Shown in pieces: positions 4,203 through 6,485 of a DNA stretch of 6,485 bases (position 1 is its first letter; each line of letters opens with the position of its first letter). This DNA is from Candidatus Thorarchaeota archaeon (GTDB taxonomy: Archaea; Asgardarchaeota; Thorarchaeia; Thorarchaeales; Thorarchaeaceae). The translations under genes and the position numbers were made by a program. The stretch spans positions 1 through 6,485 of the forward strand of contig JAEOSL010000153.1 in NCBI GenBank assembly GCA_016840385.1, given 5' to 3'. Under the pieces are notes generated by a model. It did no database searches and was not told the DNA's origin. It worked only from the letters and a program-made list of their open reading frames with translations.

Positions 4203-4349
4203 ATGAGCGATATTGAGACCTGTGGAACTTGTGGGCATTGGAAAGCCTGGAATGATAACAGCTATATTGGAAATTGCTTTCAGTTTTGGATGAAATTAAC
4301 AAGAGCTAATTATCAGACCGCTTGCACCAAGCACCAGGTAAAGGAGTAA
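4203..4349 (+). CDS. Small cysteine-rich (zinc-type) peptide, 48 residues
   Basis: It starts MSDIETCGTCGHWKAW; C7, C10 and H12, then C25 (GNCFQFW), then C41 with H44 (ACTKH) give a probable single zinc site. The 'CxxCxHW ... GxC ... C' spacing resembles short cysteine peptides often seen in phage and virus genomes, whose roles are mostly unknown. The start follows the GGAGAAATGAAACAATG signal (4189-4205). The last codons (GTAAAGGAGTAA) contain the GGAG used by the next gene, so the two are coupled. Trp and Phe are abundant for so small a protein, suggesting a packed metal-stabilised core. Confidence 0.75.
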   Translation: MSDIETCGTCGHWKAWNDNSYIGNCFQFWMKLTRANYQTACTKHQVKE

Positions 4350-4355
4350 TGAAGA

Positions 4356-4511
4356 ATGTGTGAATTAGCACTTGAAAAGAAGAATCTGATACTAGCTTGT
4401 GTTTTGGATGAGATACACCGGACTTATCCACTCAAGCATATAGGTGAAGTAGCCACAGCTGAAGAGATAGAGACTTTGTACTATCATCTTAAGGCATTGT
4501 GGGAATTATGA
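4356..4511 (+). CDS. Unidentified 51-residue helical protein
   Basis: The product begins MCELALEKKNLILACVLDEI and ends EEIETLYYHLKALWEL; three helices with a Pro/His turn (TYPLKHIG) are likely. GGAG at 4343-4346, inside the previous gene's end, is nine bases before the ATG at 4356. An ATG at 4349 opens only a four-codon frame (MKNV-stop), echoing the mini-frames before the other genes. The two cysteines (C2, C15) are not arranged as a zinc knuckle. No known family or motif is seen. Context says only that it is made together with its neighbours. Confidence 0.68.
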   Translation: MCELALEKKNLILACVLDEIHRTYPLKHIGEVATAEEIETLYYHLKALWEL

Positions 4512-4532
4512 ATAGCAAGGAGAAATAAAACT

Positions 4533-4760
4533 GTGACAATAACAGAGAAAGAGATCAAGGAATTGATACGTGAAAGATTAGGACAGATAATCATTCTATC
4601 TGATTATTTATCAGAAAGAGGGAATTATCACAAGTCCTATGTGGATGAGAAATCAAAAGGGATGCCAGTACTTGACAAGATGAATAAGCGTCATTTCAAT
4701 GTGATATCGGATTACCTGGAGAATGAATACGGGGTCGATGTCAGTGATTGGCCCTGGTAA
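4533..4760 (+). CDS. Unidentified 75-residue helical protein, GTG start
   Basis: The start is GTG at 4533, set by the repeated signal in a variant form (GGAGAAATAAAACTGTG, 4519-4535) in which the decoy ATG is replaced by ATA. The protein runs MTITEKEIKELIRERLGQII, a charged helical middle (LSDYLSERGNYHKSYVDEKSKG) and a tail LENEYGVDVSDWPW. The acidic, aromatic C-terminus could be an interaction peptide. There are no cysteines, membrane segments or catalytic motifs. It is fifth in the operon, 12 bases before the next gene. The function is unknown. Confidence 0.75.
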   Translation: MTITEKEIKELIRERLGQIIILSDYLSERGNYHKSYVDEKSKGMPVLDKMNKRHFNVISDYLENEYGVDVSDWPW

Positions 4761-4772
4761 GATGAAAGGAAT

Positions 4773-4946
4773 ATGATTGTAGATGTATTCAAAGAACCTA
4801 ATCGAAAGGTAATTGCGAAATGCCGAGCCTGTGGATTCGAGATACACGGACCATTAATCCGAGTTATGACATACGTAGGATTCCCTTGTGATAAATGCGG
4901 TGCTTTTGGAATATGGGTTGTTTTTGATGCAAATACGGAGAAATGA
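4773..4946 (+). CDS. Zinc-ribbon protein, 57 residues
   Basis: CRAC at 17-20 and CDKC at 39-42 are separated by 18 residues rich in beta-formers (GFEIHGPLIRVMTYVGFP), followed by GAFGIWVVFDANTEK. This is a compact two-knuckle zinc ribbon, similar in layout to the 49-residue ribbon at 3132-3281 but without clear sequence identity. AAAGGA lies three to eight bases before the ATG, a weaker SD than its neighbours have. The TGA at its end overlaps the decoy ATG of the next gene's start signal (GGAGAAATGAACAATG, 4937-4952), so the last codons, Glu-Lys-stop, are made from that signal. Nucleic-acid or protein binding is the likely role. Confidence 0.77.
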   Translation: MIVDVFKEPNRKVIAKCRACGFEIHGPLIRVMTYVGFPCDKCGAFGIWVVFDANTEK

Positions 4947-4949
4947 ACA

Positions 4950-5159
4950 ATGTCAAGCGTAGCAACTAACGTTAGGCGATTAATCGCCAAGTTGAAGGAA
5001 TCCCCCGACAAGACCTTAACGGTCCAAGGGGCAATATTAGCGTTACAGTGGAGTGACACGAAGGTTAGAAATTACTTTCGCGCTGTGACAGAACGATACC
5101 CCGATAGATTTGTGAAAGTCGCTTCGGGTGGAATCAAATTTATAGGAGATAAAGACTAA
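4950..5159 (+). CDS. Probable winged-helix DNA-binding protein, 69 residues
   Basis: Helix 1 is ATNVRRLIAKLKESPDK, and TLTVQGAILALQWSDTKVRNYFRAV looks like a helix-turn-helix (VQGAILAL, turn WSD, recognition helix TKVRNYFRAV). The end, DRFVKVASGGIKFIG, reads as the beta-hairpin 'wing'. This helix-helix-helix-wing order is the winged-helix fold used by many archaeal repressors. The ATG at 4950 is preferred for its GGAG signal. The stop overlaps the next start as TAATG. Being encoded within an operon that carries strong palindromic operators makes it a candidate regulator of those operators, but that is inference. No named family is identified. Confidence 0.72.
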   Translation: MSSVATNVRRLIAKLKESPDKTLTVQGAILALQWSDTKVRNYFRAVTERYPDRFVKVASGGIKFIGDKD

Positions 5160-5605
5160 TGAGCGATGAAGACAAATTATATCACCCAAACACACTAAGA
5201 AGGATTGAACAACTAGAGAATACTGTTGTAGCACAAAGTACACAGATTAAAGAGCTTGAGGAAACTCGATTCACTGATGCTCAATTGGAAGTAATCAGTC
5301 CAATGCTAACGCGGATTGAGACCCTGGAAGATCTGGAAAAACAACAGGATAATAGGATAGATGAATGGATAGACAATTATCAGACATTGTTTGATAAGAG
5401 CAAACAAATACACAAAGAGATTAGAGAATCAATTCGCATACTTGACGAAGGACAAAGCGATCTTCGTTCTAATCAGAAGGATTTTGTCAAGTTATTCAAT
5501 AATCTATTTGCGTTCTTCGTTGGTTACTTTGGTGACAAAATCAATGAAGCATCATTAGAGTATTTCAAAAGCTTAATAGATATTATAGGCTGTATCAATG
5601 CGTAG
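5159..5605 (+). CDS. Coiled-coil protein with hydrophobic C-terminal segment, 148 residues
   Basis: The ATG overlaps the previous stop (TAATG). Residues about 12-36 (TLRRIEQLENTVVAQSTQIKELEET) and about 48-105 (PMLTRIETLEDLEKQQDNRIDE through IHKEIRESIRILDEGQSDLRSNQ) have heptad spacing and suggest long coiled coils. Residues 109-124 (FVKLFNNLFAFFVGYF) are strongly hydrophobic and aromatic. They are too short and mixed for a confident transmembrane helix, but could insert into or lie on a membrane, or pack in an oligomer. The end (EYFKSLIDIIGCINA) is amphipathic. It is followed, with an eight-base overlap, by the PIP-box protein. A structural or scaffold role is inferred only. Confidence 0.8.
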   Translation: MSDEDKLYHPNTLRRIEQLENTVVAQSTQIKELEETRFTDAQLEVISPMLTRIETLEDLEKQQDNRIDEWIDNYQTLFDKSKQIHKEIRESIRILDEGQSDLRSNQKDFVKLFNNLFAFFVGYFGDKINEASLEYFKSLIDIIGCINA

Positions 5606-5825
5606 TGATCGTATGACGGATGTAACAAAGCTTGCAGGTTTGGACCGTACAAAGGCTGAACAAAAGAACAGAACTTCGAGAATGAAGATTAAACCGGATA
5701 AGACTCTTGAGGAAGTGAGGAAGAAACAACGGACTGTCTTTTCTAAGCGTAGGTTATTGAGCAAGAAACACCAACTAGAACAACTCAAGAAGACAAAGCA
5801 ACTACAAATAGACGACTTCTTTTAG
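5598..5825 (+). CDS. Lysine-rich 75-residue protein with C-terminal PCNA-binding motif (PIP box)
   Basis: The last eight residues, QLQIDDFF (68-75, codons 5799-5822), fit the PIP-box consensus Q-x-x-[LIM]-x-x-F-F exactly: Q68, I71, F74, F75. In archaea such boxes at the extreme C-terminus, as in Fen1 or DNA polymerase B, plug into the sliding clamp PCNA. The rest is very basic, with repeated Lys/Arg (TLEEVRKKQRTVFSKRRLLSKKHQLEQLKKTKQ), likely helical or partly disordered and suited to DNA contact. No nuclease, helicase or ligase motif is present. It is the last gene of the operon, overlapping its neighbour by eight bases, and is followed by a terminator. It could recruit PCNA to the element's DNA, or block it, as small archaeal PCNA inhibitors do. 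A start at the ATG at 5613 is also possible. Confidence 0.82.
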   Translation: MRSDRMTDVTKLAGLDRTKAEQKNRTSRMKIKPDKTLEEVRKKQRTVFSKRRLLSKKHQLEQLKKTKQLQIDDFF

Positions 5826-5830
5826 TATAA

Positions 5831-5858
5831 TGGGCTCTTTGGGGCCCAATCTCTTTTT
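5831..5858 (+). terminator. Terminator of the nine-gene operon
   Basis: TGGGC (5831-5835) pairs with GCCCA (5844-5848) over an 8-base loop, followed by CTCTTTTT ending at 5858. It begins six bases after the TAG of the PIP-box gene. The terminator after 6117 has the same make-up (CCC, TTTGGGG and CTCTTTTT). Confidence 0.65.
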
Positions 5859-5861
5859 ATG

Positions 5862-5903
5862 GGTACAGTATCACAACACTTATATTAATACAGGTACAGT
5901 ATT
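5862..5903 (+). promoter_or_regulatory. Promoter of the 5908 gene, flanked by two operator palindromes
   Basis: CTTATATTAATA (5879-5890) is a strong box A centred about 24 nt before the ATG at 5908, and no SD is present, so the message is leaderless. GGTACAGTATC (5862-5872) and GGTACAGTATT (5893-5903) lie on either side, 31 bp apart, about three helical turns. They match the GATACTGTATC sites of the 2216 promoter. Bound dimers at both would enclose the TATA box. Confidence 0.7.
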
Positions 5904-5907
5904 ATAT

Positions 5908-6117
5908 ATGAGTTCTTTATCGAAGCACGAGCAAATGGTCGAAATGTTTGAATATTCCCTGAGTTTGTTAGAAAAGCAATACAAGTTCCCAGCTACTTAC
6001 ACAGTAAACGCCGGATGGGTCACAATTGTATTTGGCACTCTCTACACTATCAAGAAGCGCGGTTATGCTGCTGCAATCGCAGAACTTGATAAGTTACTAA
6101 CTTCACTTTGGACTTGA
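5908..6117 (+). CDS. Unidentified 69-residue protein
   Basis: The frame is open upstream to 5830, but that part crosses the previous operon's terminator and this gene's own promoter, so the ATG at 5908 is chosen. The protein begins MSSLSKHEQMVEMFEYSLSLLEKQYKFP. A middle YTVNAGWVTIVFGTLYTIKK looks beta-like, and it ends in a helix (YAAAIAELDKLLTSLWT). The alternation helix-strand-strand-helix suggests a small compact domain. The single-gene transcript is leaderless and under the palindromic operators, like the gene at 2216. No family is recognised. Its last 15 bases overlap the end of the opposite-strand gene at 6103-6222. Confidence 0.75.
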   Translation: MSSLSKHEQMVEMFEYSLSLLEKQYKFPATYTVNAGWVTIVFGTLYTIKKRGYAAAIAELDKLLTSLWT

Positions 6118-6222
6118 AGCCCCTTTGGGGGTTTCCTCTCTTTTTTTCTCGTCCTTGGGCAATTGCCTGAGCAATACCTTCCTCAATCGAATATATCTTT
6201 CGTCTAAATCGCTCATTGTCAT
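6103..6222 (-). CDS. Unidentified 39-residue basic peptide
   Basis: The frame starts MTMSDLDERYIRLRKVLLRQ and ends REETPKGASSPK. A charged helix is followed by a Lys/Glu-rich tail. It begins seven bases after the stop of the preceding leftward gene, with AGGA four bases before the ATG at 6222 (ten before the alternative ATG at 6216). Its 3' third lies across the opposite-strand terminator: the seven-T tract reads as Lys-Lys codons, and the hairpin as Thr-Pro-Lys-Gly. That makes the tail partly an accident of overlap. The coupling and codon reading support a real gene, but the shortness keeps confidence moderate. Confidence 0.5.
   Translation of the reverse strand: MTMSDLDERYIRLRKVLLRQLPKDEKKREETPKGASSPK
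6120..6147 (+). terminator. Terminator of the 5908 gene
   Basis: CCCC-TTT-GGGG (6120-6130) is followed by CCTCTC and seven T at 6141-6147. It directly follows the TGA at 6117. The hairpin sits inside the 3' end of the opposite-strand peptide gene, so the element must serve both purposes if that gene is real. Confidence 0.7.
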
Positions 6223-6228
6223 TCAGTC

Positions 6229-6414
6229 CTAGATTTTGATGTTTTCCTCTTTAGCCCATTCTTCTAAGTTAAGTAAATATTTCTCTTGTTTCTTGGTCCA
6301 CATATCCCCGATACGCTTCTTTAATGCACGATTGTATTTGATGCTACCTCGAATCCAATTATGCCCAGCTTCGGGGGTCTTGGTCATTTCGACATTTGCT
6401 CTAAAATTTGTCAT
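6229..6414 (-). CDS. Unidentified 61-residue basic protein
   Basis: The ATG overlaps the previous gene's TAA as TAATG, the sign of coupled translation in a leftward operon. Sequence: MTNFRANVEMTKTPEAGHNWIRGSIKYNRALKKRIGDMWTKKQEKYLLNLEEWAKEENIKI. It is Lys/Arg- and Trp-rich, probably helical from residue 28 on (RALKKRIGDMWTKKQEKYLLNLEEWAKEE), and could bind nucleic acid through its basic face. There are no cysteines or membrane segments. It is the middle of three visible leftward genes at the right end. No known family is recognised. Confidence 0.7.
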   Translation of the reverse strand: MTNFRANVEMTKTPEAGHNWIRGSIKYNRALKKRIGDMWTKKQEKYLLNLEEWAKEENIKI

Positions 6415-6485
6415 TATGATGTCAACTTCCGTTTAGCTAATTCATGTTCAACTAATAGGTTAACCTTACGTTCATCCTTGATAAC
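6414..6485 (-). CDS. 3' end of a leftward gene entering from the right edge
   Basis: The minus frame is open from the window edge for 23 codons (VIKDERKVNLLVEHELAKRKLTS) and stops at TAA (6416-6414), which overlaps the next ATG. The visible part is a charged helix. The frame and the TAATG junction support a real gene, but nothing can be said about its function. Confidence 0.6.
   Translation of the reverse strand, partial: VIKDERKVNLLVEHELAKRKLTS

Noticed and set aside
4712..5059. 115-codon minus-strand frame opposite the zinc-ribbon and winged-helix genes
   Set aside because: It is antisense to two chained genes with good start signals, has no SD and its sequence shows no recognisable domain.
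5830..5907. Upstream extension of the 5908 gene
   Set aside because: It would translate the terminator of the previous operon, the TATA box and both operator palindromes. The ATG at 5908 lies at the leaderless distance from box A.

Overview
The window looks like part of an archaeal virus, plasmid or other extrachromosomal element. The reasons are direct. (i) Several outward genes have AT-rich box A (TATA) elements about 24-29 nt before an ATG that has no Shine-Dalgarno (SD) sequence, which suggests leaderless transcripts. Genes inside operons carry GGAG or AGGTG-type SDs. (ii) One protein ends in a textbook PCNA-binding motif (PIP box). (iii) Nearly all genes are tiny, tightly packed and unrecognised, and many encode paired-cysteine zinc-binding peptides. 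No capsid, terminase, polymerase, integrase, tRNA, rRNA or CRISPR array is visible, so the kind of element and its host cannot be fixed. A methanogen-like or ANME-like archaeon is only a guess.

Layout. 1-1683 is a leftward block: a coiled-coil protein, a 67-residue unknown, a ParB/Srx-like DNA-binding protein with zinc-type cysteine clusters, and the start of another gene leaving the window. 1684-2215 is a 530-base gap. It holds a GC-rich, strongly self-complementary element (about 1740-1875, best read as a leftward structured RNA, possibly with a pseudoknot) and a group of GATACTGTATC-type palindromes. 2216-2452 is a rightward zinc-ribbon gene, tail-to-tail with a leftward five-gene operon (3609 to 2449). 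Two genes of that operon (3132-3281 and 3002-3127) are under 50 codons. A divergent promoter at about 3631-3660 also fires right into a short transcript (a 20-27 codon peptide or a small RNA) that ends at a hairpin and T-tract near 3786.

3869-5825 is a rightward operon of nine small genes. It contains helical peptides, two zinc peptides, a winged-helix candidate, a coiled-coil protein and, last, a lysine-rich 75-residue protein ending QLQIDDFF. Most of its first genes start with a near-identical signal, GGAGAAATGAAnCAATG. 5908-6117 is a separate gene with operator palindromes around its TATA box, followed by a terminator. 6103-6485 holds three leftward small genes, the last cut by the window edge.

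How the parts may work together (inference). Two operator families tie distant promoters together. TATGCACATA/TATGCGCATA sites lie at the promoters of the ParB-like gene, the divergent 3609/3672 pair and the nine-gene operon. GRTACWGTATC sites lie at the promoters of the genes starting at 2216 and 5908. This suggests two small regulons run by DNA-binding proteins of the element itself, with the PIP-box protein as a candidate link to the host replication clamp.
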